DNA from: Planctomycetota bacterium
GTDB taxonomy: Bacteria > Planctomycetota > Planctomycetia > Pirellulales > UBA7805
Assembly: GCA_003389215.1 (NCBI GenBank)
Contig: QQVP01000055.1
Coordinates: 93,438-157,437 of the forward strand
Length of the DNA: 64,000 nucleotides
Reading direction: 5' to 3'
Part shown: positions 8,973 through 17,052 of the stretch, in pieces
Position numbering within the stretch: position 1 is the first letter of the stretch
How the letters are laid out: every line of letters starts with the position of its first letter
Made by a program: the position numbers and the translations under genes
Notes under the pieces: generated by a model
What the model was told of the DNA's origin: nothing
What the model saw: only the letters and a program-made list of their open reading frames with translations
Databases searched by the model: none

Positions 8973-9167
8973 GCCGGGATGCGGCCTCTTCTTGGCCGAG
9001 CGGCGGACGAAATTCTGGGCCGCCGCGCCGCCCTTGCTGCGCATTTGCCGAGCCGATACCATCAACCCACGTCGACCCGGCAAGGGTCCTTTTCGGCCCC
9101 GGCTGGGCCCGTGCTTGTAGCGGAACTCGAGCGGCGGCGAGAACGCAACCACCGTGAAACTGCCACC

Positions 9168-9515
9168 ATGAAACTGATCGTTGCCATCATCCAGCCCAAC
9201 AAGCTGGAAGCGGTTAAAGAGGCCCTGACCGACGTCGAGGTCTTCCGGCTCACCGTGATGGACGTCCAAGGCTTTGGACGTCAGAAGGGGCACACCGAGG
9301 TCTATCGGGGTCACGAATTCTCGGTAAATCTGCTCCGCAAGGTGCGGCTGGAAATCGGCGTCAACGAAGAATTCGTCGAGCCCACGATCGACGCCATCAT
9401 TCGCGGCGGCAAGACGGGCGAGAAGGGCGAGATCGGCGACGGCAAGATCTTCGTACTGCCGATGGACGACTGTATCCGCATCCGCACCGGCGAGCGGGGC
9501 GAAGAGGCCATTTAG
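9168..9515 (+). CDS. glnB: P-II nitrogen regulatory protein lacking the Tyr51 modification site
   Basis: Trimeric sensor of 2-oxoglutarate and ATP/ADP that controls Amt and nitrogen-assimilation enzymes. ATG 9168 yields 115 residues starting MKLIVAIIQPNKLEAV, as in the family. The T-loop region VQGFGRQKGHTEVYRG is conserved, but residue 51, the uridylylated Tyr of E. coli GlnB, is Phe (GHEFSVNLL), and residue 49, phosphorylated Ser in cyanobacteria, is His. A 3-residue insertion (TGEKGEIGDGKIF) expands the B-loop region. The IRIRTGE C-terminal signature is intact. It lies downstream of amt, so control of Amt by direct effector binding seems likely. Confidence 0.95.
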   Translation: MKLIVAIIQPNKLEAVKEALTDVEVFRLTVMDVQGFGRQKGHTEVYRGHEFSVNLLRKVRLEIGVNEEFVEPTIDAIIRGGKTGEKGEIGDGKIFVLPMDDCIRIRTGERGEEAI

Positions 9516-9572
9516 GCCCGCCCGCGCGTGCCCGACACCGTCGACCGGGGCACGGTCTCTTTCACTGCTGCC

Positions 9573-10751
9573 CTAGGCGTCGAGAATGCCTTTGCGCTGG
9601 GGCATATAGCGGCAGAGCAAGATGCCGCCGAAGTAGAGCACGGTCAGCGGCACCATCATCGCGATCATGCTGGTCGGGTCGGCGGGGGTCAGCACCATCG
9701 AGATCACGGCAATCACCAACACCGCGATCCGCCAGCGGGAAAGGTACACGGCAATCGTGAACACGCCGATCCGCTCGAGGAACAGCATCACCAGCGGCAA
9801 TTGAAAGCCCAGGCCGAAGGCCAAGGGCAGCATCAGGGCGAAGGAAAGCCATTCGCTGATCCGCGGTTCCACGGCGATGTTGAGCCATGCGTTCCAACCA
9901 AAGAAGAAGTCGAGGATGAATGGGAACACGACCAGGAAACAGAACAGGGCCCCGCCCACAAACAGCGCGATGCTGAACGGCAAGAAGACATGGACGTATT
10001 GCTTTTCGTGGGGATAGAGGCCCGCCGCCACAAACAGCCACAACTCCCGAAAGATCAGCGGACTGGCCAGCACGAAGCCGGCCAGGATCGAGGCCTTCAG
10101 CCAGAGCGTAAAGGCCTCGGAGACGTTGAACGCGGCGGGATCGATGCGTCGATCTTTCGACATCGGGGCCCAGAGCGTGATCGGCACCAGGTCGTCGATG
10201 TCGGGAAGGGGATACGGCTTGGCTTCCGGCTCGCCGTTGGCGGTCCCGGCGGCTTTCTCCTGCGAAGCAGCTTCGTTTTCTGCCGAGTCGGTCCCGCCCT
10301 CGGGCGAGGCAGATTCGTCCGGGGACGACTCCGTTTCAGCTTCCGGCCTTGTGTCTTGCTCGGGCCCCGTTCCTGCTTCCGACGCGGGAGCAGGGCTTGC
10401 CGAAACGGCCTGCCGCAGGACCTCGGGATCGACGAGATATTCCGCAGCCAATAGATCTCGGGCGACTAATCGCTTCGAGAGTTGCTCGACCTGATCTTTC
10501 TCGGGCTTGCTTTCTCCGTCGAGCCGCAGGAGCAGCTCCTCGGCGGCCGCCGTCGAGTAGTGCACCTTGATCGCATCGACGAGCGGGTCTTTGATAAACG
10601 CGACAACCCAGTTACCCAGGGCAAACCCTACCAACGTCCCGGCGAACAGCCACAACAGGGCCTTCACCAGCGCCCGGCGCAGCTCTTCGAGGTGCTCGCC
10701 GAACGTCATCGTGCTTTCTTGAAACAGATCGTCGTCGGGATATTGCGACAT
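9573..10751 (-). CDS. tatC: Twin-arginine translocase subunit TatC with a large P1-loop insertion
   Basis: Receptor core of the Tat system, which exports folded proteins carrying RR signal peptides. I chose ATG 10751, with GGAG five bases upstream, over GTG 10757. The 392-residue protein is far longer than the usual 240-260. After the cytoplasmic MTFGEHLEELRRALVKA and the first membrane helix (about 33-52), residues ~66-207 form a charged, Glu/Ser/Pro-rich insertion in the first periplasmic loop. The normal TatC fold then resumes with AFTLWLKASILAGFVLASP, FVAAGLYPHEKQYV and MVLTPADPTSM. The gene is convergent with glnB, and no tatA or tatB is in the window. Confidence 0.93.
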   Translation of the reverse strand: MSQYPDDDLFQESTMTFGEHLEELRRALVKALLWLFAGTLVGFALGNWVVAFIKDPLVDAIKVHYSTAAAEELLLRLDGESKPEKDQVEQLSKRLVARDLLAAEYLVDPEVLRQAVSASPAPASEAGTGPEQDTRPEAETESSPDESASPEGGTDSAENEAASQEKAAGTANGEPEAKPYPLPDIDDLVPITLWAPMSKDRRIDPAAFNVSEAFTLWLKASILAGFVLASPLIFRELWLFVAAGLYPHEKQYVHVFLPFSIALFVGGALFCFLVVFPFILDFFFGWNAWLNIAVEPRISEWLSFALMLPLAFGLGFQLPLVMLFLERIGVFTIAVYLSRWRIAVLVIAVISMVLTPADPTSMIAMMVPLTVLYFGGILLCRYMPQRKGILDA

Positions 10752-11087
10752 ACGCACTCCGGTTCAAAAAAGCGACAGGCAGCCGCGGCGACAGGCGCGG
10801 GCCAACGGGCGCGAAGCACCGTCGGCGGGCGGGGCAGGGGGGCAGGACGAATCCTTCGCTTCGATAATAGCAACGCCCCCTTACCGCCACAACTCGCACG
10901 CGCGGGCGACCGTCAACGACCGATTCGAGGCCATAGGCGCCGCTCCAACAGCGATCCGCCGCCATCGGGTCACACCCTTCAGACATACCGCCCGGACGAC
11001 TGCCAGACGCCAAGGCCGCCGGCTTCGAAACGGAAAGCGACCCATTCCGCCATTGCACACCGGCCGGCAAGTTCGCATCATAGCGAC
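10752..11087. other. Gene-free gap between divergent tatC and manA
   Basis: Divergent promoter region of 336 bases. I see no repeat, hairpin with a T run, or recognisable promoter box in it. Confidence 0.3.
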
Positions 11088-12059
11088 ATGTCTGAACTCT
11101 ATCCGCTTCGCTTCACGCCGATCTTCCGCCGCTACCTGTGGGGTGGTCGACGCCTGGAAACTTCGCTCGGCAAGACGCTCGGCCCCGGCCACGATTACGC
11201 CGAGAGCTGGGAGATCGTCGACCACGGCGAAGACCAGAGTATCGTGGTCGCCGGTCCGCTTGCCGGAACCGCGCTCGCCACGCTGGTTGCCGAGCAAGGA
11301 GACGCCCTGTTTGGTCGTCACGCCACGCCGCCCCGTTTTCCGCTGCTTTGGAAGTTCCTCGACGCTCAGAAGGACCTCTCGGTTCAGGTCCACCCCAACG
11401 ACGAGCAAGCCGCGCGACTCGATCCGCCTGACTTGGGTAAGACGGAGGCCTGGGTCATCGTCGACGTCGAGCCGGGTAGCTGCCTCTATGCGGGACTCAA
11501 GTCGGGCGTCGATCGCGAGTCGCTCGCCGCCCATCTGGCGGCCGGAACGACCGACGCCTGTCTGCATCGCTGGGAACCGAAAGTGGGAGATTGCATCCTC
11601 ATCGAGGCCGGCACGGCCCACGCGATCGGTGCGGGACTGCTCGTCGCGGAAATTCAACAGTCGAGCGACACGACCTTCCGCCTCTTCGACTGGAATCGCC
11701 TCGGCACCGACGGCAAGCCCCGTCAACTGCACCTCGAAGAGGGGCTCGCCGTGATCGATTTCGAGCGGGTCGATATCGGGCCACAGTCGCCGCAACCAAC
11801 CGAGCGACCGCATGTCGAACGACTGGTGAGCTGCGACAAGTTCGTGCTCGATCGCTGGCACCTTTCCGCACCTGCCGCGGGCCCCGGCGACGACCGCTGC
11901 CATATCCTCAGCGTCGTAGAAGGGGCTCTCGAAGTGGACGGGGACCCCGCCGGCCAGCCGCTGCGCCGGGGCGATACGATGCTGCTACCGGCCTGCTGTG
12001 CGGATGCCGAGTTGCGACCGCTCGAGTCGACCGTCCTTCTCGACGCCTACTTGCCGTAG
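11088..12059 (+). CDS. manA: Mannose-6-phosphate isomerase, type I
   Basis: Zinc enzyme interconverting mannose-6-phosphate and fructose-6-phosphate, feeding GDP-mannose and polysaccharide synthesis. ATG 11088 gives the expected start LYPLRFTPIFRRYLWGGRRLE and 323 residues, the length of the short bacterial form. Zinc ligands are visible in SVQVHPND (His102), KTEAWVI (Glu120) and EAGTAHAIGAG (His178). LLVAEIQQSSDTTFRLFDWNR continues the cupin barrel. The frame stays open for 600 bases upstream across tatC, but that extension is antisense to tatC and unconserved. No sugar genes lie beside it. Confidence 0.94.
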   Translation: MSELYPLRFTPIFRRYLWGGRRLETSLGKTLGPGHDYAESWEIVDHGEDQSIVVAGPLAGTALATLVAEQGDALFGRHATPPRFPLLWKFLDAQKDLSVQVHPNDEQAARLDPPDLGKTEAWVIVDVEPGSCLYAGLKSGVDRESLAAHLAAGTTDACLHRWEPKVGDCILIEAGTAHAIGAGLLVAEIQQSSDTTFRLFDWNRLGTDGKPRQLHLEEGLAVIDFERVDIGPQSPQPTERPHVERLVSCDKFVLDRWHLSAPAAGPGDDRCHILSVVEGALEVDGDPAGQPLRRGDTMLLPACCADAELRPLESTVLLDAYLP

Positions 12060-12111
12060 CGGCGCTGCGCGTCTTACTTCTCCGCATCTTGCGGTTTCAC
12101 AGGGCAACAGC

Positions 12112-12155
12112 GGCTATCGGTCGGGAATGCTAGGGCTATCGGTCGGGAATGCTAG
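12112..12155. repeat. Perfect 22-bp tandem duplication
   Basis: The 22-mer GGCTATCGGTCGGGAATGCTAG occupies 12112-12133 and is repeated exactly at 12134-12155. It lies in the 332-base gap between manA and the small lipoprotein gene. No gene was found there. A 12-bp palindrome (CGGTCGCGACCG) lies near 12345. Confidence 0.85.
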
Positions 12156-12391
12156 CGGGGCTTGCGCGCCGTCGGTCCACGCAATGCCAATTCAAAATTC
12201 GGCACTGGGCCCGCCGAATCCACCTAGCCTCGGCGCAGCCTCGGCCACTACACTTCGCACGCTTCTCGGCTTGCCCGCTCGGCGGGAGCACGCGCGCTTC
12301 GTTGGCGCGGGCAGGACACGTCTCCGAATTCCGCTGTTCACGCGGTCGCGACCGACACTCGTGACCCGCTCCCTGGGCGTTTTGTTTTTTG

Positions 12392-12706
12392 ATGCTCCGC
12401 ACCCGTTTGCTGATTTTGGCCACCGTCTCGCTCACTTGCGGATCGGGGTGCGCGCGTTTCGAGCCCTATCCTCAGTTCAATCAGTACGGCGGGCCCGGCT
12501 TCCTGTCGGGCTCCGGATTCTTCCCGCGGGAACAGGCACTCCGCGAGGCCGAGATTCAGCGCTTCGACCCGTATCCCGACAACGACATCGGGCCGCCGAT
12601 GGTTGGCGTCCGCCCCCCTGACTTCTCGGCGCCGATCAACGAGACGGCCCGCGGTCGCTGGATCGGCGGTGGAGCCAGTTTTCCGAGACGCGCCCTCGGC
12701 CTCTAG
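12392..12706 (+). CDS. Small predicted lipoprotein
   Basis: A 104-residue protein starting at ATG 12392, just after a T-rich stretch. A hydrophobic signal sequence (LLILATVSLTCGSGC) ends at a lipobox-like Cys near residue 20. The rest is Pro/Gly/Tyr-rich with PQFNQYGGPGFLSGSGFF and RFDPYPDNDIGPPM. I do not recognise a family. Small Pro-rich lipoproteins with a DPYPD-type motif are seen in planctomycetes. It is probably envelope-attached; its function is unknown. The next gene on the same strand starts 164 bases downstream. Confidence 0.7.
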   Translation: MLRTRLLILATVSLTCGSGCARFEPYPQFNQYGGPGFLSGSGFFPREQALREAEIQRFDPYPDNDIGPPMVGVRPPDFSAPINETARGRWIGGGASFPRRALGL

Positions 12707-12870
12707 CTGCCGCTTGCCGACTGCCTTGCGAGTCATGTACGTCTCGTGTCTCTCTCGCTCGCCACAACGCCGGGGCTGGGGAGCTTGTCCGACAGCGACT
12801 ATGATGAAGGCTGATCGAGCGATCGTGAATCGACTCGCCGCCCCTCGCCCGCAGACGCTTCTCTGGCACG

Positions 12871-13986
12871 ATGGCCGCCAAACGGGAAAAAAAGAGTACC
12901 GACTCCGCGCGCCAGCGCCCCGGCCGCAAGAAGGCCAAACCGAAGCGTGCGCCGGCCAACCGCGCTGGTGCCCCGCGTCGCCCGCGACGTGACGCCGACC
13001 GGGCCAGCGGAGGTTCCGAACCCCAGCGGTTGCAGAAAATCCTCGCCGCCGCGGGAGTCGCCAGCCGTCGCGAGTGTGAGCAGCTCGTCCGCGAGGGCCG
13101 CGTCGAAGTCGATCGACAGGTCGTGACCCAGCTCGGCACACGCGTCGATCCCGATCGCCAGCAGATTCGGGTCGATGGAACCGTGCTCAAGCGTTCGCCG
13201 CGTGTTTACTACGCCGTCAACAAACCGCCCGGGGTCGTCTCGACCTCGCGTGATCCGAGCGGGCGCCCCCGCGTCATCGACATGATTCCCGAGAGTGCCG
13301 ACCGCGTCTTCGCGGTGGGTCGGCTCGACATGGCCAGCGAGGGTCTGATCCTGCTGACCAACGACGGCGAGTTGGCCAACCAATTGGCACATCCTCGCTA
13401 CGGCGTCTCGAAGATCTACGAAGTGCAGGTGGCCGGCGTGCCCGAACTGGGACTGACCCGCAACCTGGAACGCGGCATTCACCTGGCCGAGGGCTACGTG
13501 AAGGCGGACGCCGCGCGGATCAAGCGGCGTTACAAGCGAAGTACCATCCTGCAAATCGAACTGAGCGAAGGGAAGAACCGCGAGATCCGGCGAATGCTGG
13601 CGCGACTGGGGAACAAGGTTCAACGGCTGAAGCGAGTCGCAATCGGCCCGCTGCGACTCGGCAACCTGCCGCAGGGCGGGGTGCGATCGCTCACGCCAGC
13701 CGAAGTCGCCCGCCTGCGCAAGGCGGTCGAGGCACGTCCGGCAGGGCGCCGCGTGGCAGGGCGCGCGGGCCAGAAGACCACAGCCGCCAGCGCGGCCTCG
13801 ATGGCACGAACGCCGCGCAAAGCCACCGCCACCACGGGCAATGGGGGCCGGAAGCGCAGCGGTTCCGCGACCAAAGGCCGCGCGCAAGGCGGTTCCGCAA
13901 AGAAAGGCTACGGCAAGAAGAGCTACGGAAAGAAGGGCCCCGGGGGCCGGAAGGCAGCAGGACGCACGACAGGAGGTCGCAGGTGA
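12871..13986 (+). CDS. rluB: RsuA/RluB-family 23S rRNA pseudouridine synthase with basic extensions
   Basis: Converts a uridine in large-subunit rRNA to pseudouridine. In the 371-residue protein, residues 1-48 are a Lys/Arg-rich tail. An S4 RNA-binding domain (about 51-108, QRLQKILAAAGVASRRECEQ) and the catalytic domain follow, with AVNKPPGVVST and GRLDMASEGLILLTNDG (catalytic Asp153). The last 100 residues are a low-complexity Ala/Gly/Lys/Arg tail with repeated KKGYGKKSYGKKG units, probably an RNA-contacting appendage. RluB versus RluF or RsuA cannot be settled by eye. The stop codon overlaps the pyrK start (GTGA). Confidence 0.88.
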   Translation: MAAKREKKSTDSARQRPGRKKAKPKRAPANRAGAPRRPRRDADRASGGSEPQRLQKILAAAGVASRRECEQLVREGRVEVDRQVVTQLGTRVDPDRQQIRVDGTVLKRSPRVYYAVNKPPGVVSTSRDPSGRPRVIDMIPESADRVFAVGRLDMASEGLILLTNDGELANQLAHPRYGVSKIYEVQVAGVPELGLTRNLERGIHLAEGYVKADAARIKRRYKRSTILQIELSEGKNREIRRMLARLGNKVQRLKRVAIGPLRLGNLPQGGVRSLTPAEVARLRKAVEARPAGRRVAGRAGQKTTAASAASMARTPRKATATTGNGGRKRSGSATKGRAQGGSAKKGYGKKSYGKKGPGGRKAAGRTTGGRR

Positions 13987-14861
13987 CCAATCCCTTGCAC
14001 GCCCAGTTCTACGCCGATCGCGCCGTGTTCGAGCGGGTCTCCGTGGTCGAGAACGTCCAACTTGCCCGCGACACGTATCGAGTGCGTTTCCATTGCCCCG
14101 AGATGGCACGACGAATCTTGCCAGGCCAGTTTCTGATGATGCGACTGGCCGACTGTGACGACCCCTTGTTGGGCCGGCCGCTGGCTTTGTACGACACGGT
14201 CCTCGACGACGCCGGCCGGGCGATCGGCATCGACGTCGTGTACCTGGTGATGGGCAAGATGACGAGTTGCCTGGCCCACTTCCAGCGAGGTCAGCAGCTG
14301 GAGGTGTGGGGGCCCCTGGGCAACGGCTTCGCGCCGCAAGATTGCGACCACCTGGTGATGGTCGCCGGCGGCATCGGGCAGACACCATTCATGGCGCTGG
14401 CCCAGGAGCACTTGGGCAATCGCACCTACGGCGACCCGCCCCGCGATTGCCAACCGGTCGTGCGGGCCACGTTGTGTTACGGGGCGCGTAGCGCCGATCT
14501 GCTGGCGGGCGTGGCCGACTTCGAAGCCGTCGGGCTCGAGGTTCGCGTCGCCACCGACGACGGCTCGGCCGGTCACCACGGTCTGGTCACCGAAGAACTG
14601 CAGCTGCTGCTGGCGGGTCAGGCGATGGAGGAGCGCGTGCGGATCGTCTGCTGCGGTCCGGAGCCGATGATGGAAGCGGTGTGCGAACTGGCCGCCGGTT
14701 TCGGCGTCCCCTGCCAGATCTCGCTGGAAACGCCGATGGCCTGCGGCATCGGCATCTGCTTCAGTTGCGTCGCCAAGGTGCGCGACGCAGACGGCGAGTG
14801 GGATTACAAGCGGACCTGCGTCGAGGGACCGGTGTTCGACGCCGAGGCCATCGTGTGGTGA
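13983..14861 (+). CDS. pyrK: Dihydroorotate dehydrogenase electron-transfer subunit PyrK
   Basis: FAD/[2Fe-2S] subunit that passes electrons from dihydroorotate dehydrogenase B (PyrD) to NAD+ in pyrimidine synthesis. It starts at GTG 13983, overlapping the previous stop by 4 bases, with AGGAGGT about 8 bases upstream, so it is translationally coupled. The protein has 292 residues. The FAD domain carries GRPLALYD, the NAD domain VMVAGGIGQTPFMAL, and the iron-sulfur ligands are Cys254, Cys259, Cys262 and Cys279 (CGIGICFSC and YKRTCVEGPVF). pyrD is not in the window. A related flavin reductase cannot be excluded. Confidence 0.9.
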   Translation: MTNPLHAQFYADRAVFERVSVVENVQLARDTYRVRFHCPEMARRILPGQFLMMRLADCDDPLLGRPLALYDTVLDDAGRAIGIDVVYLVMGKMTSCLAHFQRGQQLEVWGPLGNGFAPQDCDHLVMVAGGIGQTPFMALAQEHLGNRTYGDPPRDCQPVVRATLCYGARSADLLAGVADFEAVGLEVRVATDDGSAGHHGLVTEELQLLLAGQAMEERVRIVCCGPEPMMEAVCELAAGFGVPCQISLETPMACGIGICFSCVAKVRDADGEWDYKRTCVEGPVFDAEAIVW

Positions 14862-14928
14862 GCAGCCGCGAGCGAGTGCGGCGGCAAGATCGCGACCGCG
14901 TCGACGGATGCAGAGCCGAGCGGTGTCG

Positions 14929-15201
14929 CTACGAAGATGCCTTGGCCAGCTTGATCTTCTTCGAGAGACGCGACTTGAGCCGGGCTGCCGCGTTGGGGTG
15001 AATCACGCGACCTGCGGCCGCCTTGTCGAGCTTCTTCACGGCCACCTTGAATTCCGCCTCGCCCGTCTCCAGGTCGCCAGCCTCGACGGCGGCGCGGACC
15101 CGGGTCAACTGTGTGCGGACCGTCGACTTGATGCCACGGTTGTGTTGACGGCGTTTGGCGTTCTGACGAAGACGTTTCTTGGCGCTGGCGGTATTGGGCA
15201 T
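14929..15201 (-). CDS. rpsT: 30S ribosomal protein S20
   Basis: Primary 16S-rRNA-binding protein of the small subunit. The start at 15201 gives MPNTASAKKRLRQNAKRRQHN, the S20 hallmark, and 90 residues. The remaining helices (KSTVRTQLTRVRAAVEAGD, IHPNAAARLKSRLSKKI) are typical. An in-frame extension to 15399 is unconserved and rejected. It is transcribed opposite to pyrK. Confidence 0.97.
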   Translation of the reverse strand: MPNTASAKKRLRQNAKRRQHNRGIKSTVRTQLTRVRAAVEAGDLETGEAEFKVAVKKLDKAAAGRVIHPNAAARLKSRLSKKIKLAKASS

Positions 15202-15399
15202 CGGTTCCGTAAACGCGAGGTAGGGGGAGCGCGAAGTCGGGGGTGCAACGCCGGCGCGGGGACCGGCACGATTCAGGCAAACCGATAATGATGATCGATC
15301 GGGGTCCGACTGTCCAGCCGGCTCGAGCGGCCGCGGACCCCTGGCGGCGAACAGGGGCGGCGATTTCGTCACGGACTCCAGCAGCCGATTCCCCGGCAC

Positions 15400-16896
15400 C
15401 TACAACGTCAAATCGCCGTTTTCGCGGTGCTTGGAGACCTCATCCAGCAAGGCCGAGACGTCTTTGTAGCCGAAGTCGAGCCCGGCCAACTCGGTCAGGT
15501 AGCGGTCCGCGGTCTCGTAGTCTTTGAGGCCCTTGGCCAGCCAGCCGGCTCGATAGAGCGCCAATTTCTTGACCGCCTCGTCCCAGTGGCCGGCCGATTC
15601 GACCGCCTCGCCGTAGGCCTTCATGGCCAGCTTGTACTGCTTGATCTGCTGAAAACACTCGCCGATTTCCAGATTCGACGCGGCCACCTTGCGCGGCTCA
15701 GCCCGGGCCTCCTGAAACTGGGTCACCGCCTCGTTGTACTTGCCGGCCCGCTTCAGACGCAGCCCGAACTCATACTTCAACCCGTGCAGCGAGGGATTCC
15801 GCTCGCAACGGCCGGCGAACATTTCCAGCTCCCGCTGGTTCAGCTCCCGCTTCATCCGCTTGAAGAGCTCCTGGGCCTTCGTGCTCTTTTCGGCGGCGGT
15901 CTGGTTCGCTTTGACTTCATCCCGAGCGCGACGCTCCGCGACCAGCAACTTTCGCTTGTATTCCAGAACCTGCATGTCCTCGAGATACTCGCGGGCCTTG
16001 ATCGCGCCGCCCGTGGCCTGCACGCCTTCTTCCATGACCTCGATGGCGGCCTGAAAGTTCTCTTCCTTGACATAGTGGTCGGCCAGGGCCTGATAGGCAG
16101 TCACTTCCTCGGGATGCCGCTTGATCTCGCGACGCAGCTTCTCCTCGAGCGAGATCTCTTCGACGTCGCTGGTCTCGCTTTCCTTTTGGCGCTTCGTAAC
16201 GCTGACGTCGATCGACCGCTCGGCCTCTTCGTAGCCGCCCTTGTCGATGGTCTTGAGCACCGAAAGGCTGTTGATGCGCCGGCGCAGCTCTTCGTTTTCC
16301 TTCTTCTCGCGAATGACTCGCTCGAGGCAGAGAATGGCCCGATCGAACTCGCCGATCTCCTCGAACATGTCGGCCGCGGCGAGATTGAGCGAGACGTCCT
16401 TCGGATTGCCTTCGAGGGCCAGGTTCATGTACAGCACCTGACACTCCTGGGCGCCGAGCTTGCCGCAGGCCTTGGCGAGATCCTTGAGGACCGAGGCGTC
16501 CCAGGGATTGCCTCTCAGCGAGGCCGCGCCCGGCTTGATGGAGTTCAGCCAATCCTTCTTGCCGATGGCCTTCTTCATGGCCGCCTTGTCCCTGGCGGTC
16601 GCACGTTTTGCGGCCTTCTTATCGTTGTTATACTTCTTGATAAGATTGCCGAGCAGATTCTGCGTGTAGATCACGTTGGCCGGGTCGCCGGCCACACACT
16701 GCACGAACATCTCGTGGGCGTAATCGAAATCGCCGGTGCTGCCCTTCTTGCTGCCGTGGTCGAAGGCTGTCTGCAGCCGACGCCGTTTGCCGGGCGAGAT
16801 GGGCGGCAACAACGGCTCGTCGTCTTTTTCCAGTTCTTCCTTTTCCTGGTCTGCCTTTTTCTCGTTATTCGCCATTTTCCCGACGCTCATTGCCAT
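15400..16896 (-). CDS. TPR-repeat protein, cytoplasmic
   Basis: A 498-residue protein without a signal peptide or membrane segment. The N terminus is Lys/Glu-rich (residues 1-45). Several tetratricopeptide-like helix pairs follow, including ANVIYTQNLLGNLIKKYNN, AADMFEEIGEFDRAILCLE, AYQALADHYVKEENFQAAIE and ASNLEIGECFQQIKQYKLAM. A long charged helix at about residues 310-350 is probably coiled coil. TPRs mediate protein-protein binding; no partner is suggested by the neighbours. Alternative starts at 16890 and 16875 cannot be excluded because no Shine-Dalgarno stands out. It ends about 200 bases upstream of rpsT on the same strand. Confidence 0.8.
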   Translation of the reverse strand: MAMSVGKMANNEKKADQEKEELEKDDEPLLPPISPGKRRRLQTAFDHGSKKGSTGDFDYAHEMFVQCVAGDPANVIYTQNLLGNLIKKYNNDKKAAKRATARDKAAMKKAIGKKDWLNSIKPGAASLRGNPWDASVLKDLAKACGKLGAQECQVLYMNLALEGNPKDVSLNLAAADMFEEIGEFDRAILCLERVIREKKENEELRRRINSLSVLKTIDKGGYEEAERSIDVSVTKRQKESETSDVEEISLEEKLRREIKRHPEEVTAYQALADHYVKEENFQAAIEVMEEGVQATGGAIKAREYLEDMQVLEYKRKLLVAERRARDEVKANQTAAEKSTKAQELFKRMKRELNQRELEMFAGRCERNPSLHGLKYEFGLRLKRAGKYNEAVTQFQEARAEPRKVAASNLEIGECFQQIKQYKLAMKAYGEAVESAGHWDEAVKKLALYRAGWLAKGLKDYETADRYLTELAGLDFGYKDVSALLDEVSKHRENGDLTL

Positions 16897-17052
16897 TCAC
16901 GCCGGCAGCGCGCTCGTTCCTCCACGACTGGCCGGCCACCGCAAGCGGCGATTAAGAAGTCTCTCCTCCGTAACTTCATCAATTCTAACAGCCTTGGCCT
17001 CCAAAACAACGCGGTCGAAAAACCGCCGGGAATACGCTCAGATCGGGCCAGC

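Noticed and set aside
9108..9127. Second sigma-54 promoter ahead of glnB (TGGGCCC... TTGTA)
   Set aside because: The -12 GC is missing and several -24 bases differ, so it is below a believable match.
15427..17052. N-terminal extension of the cobA-hemD fusion
   Set aside because: It runs antisense through the TPR gene and is unlike any SUMT; ATG 17053 gives the family start.
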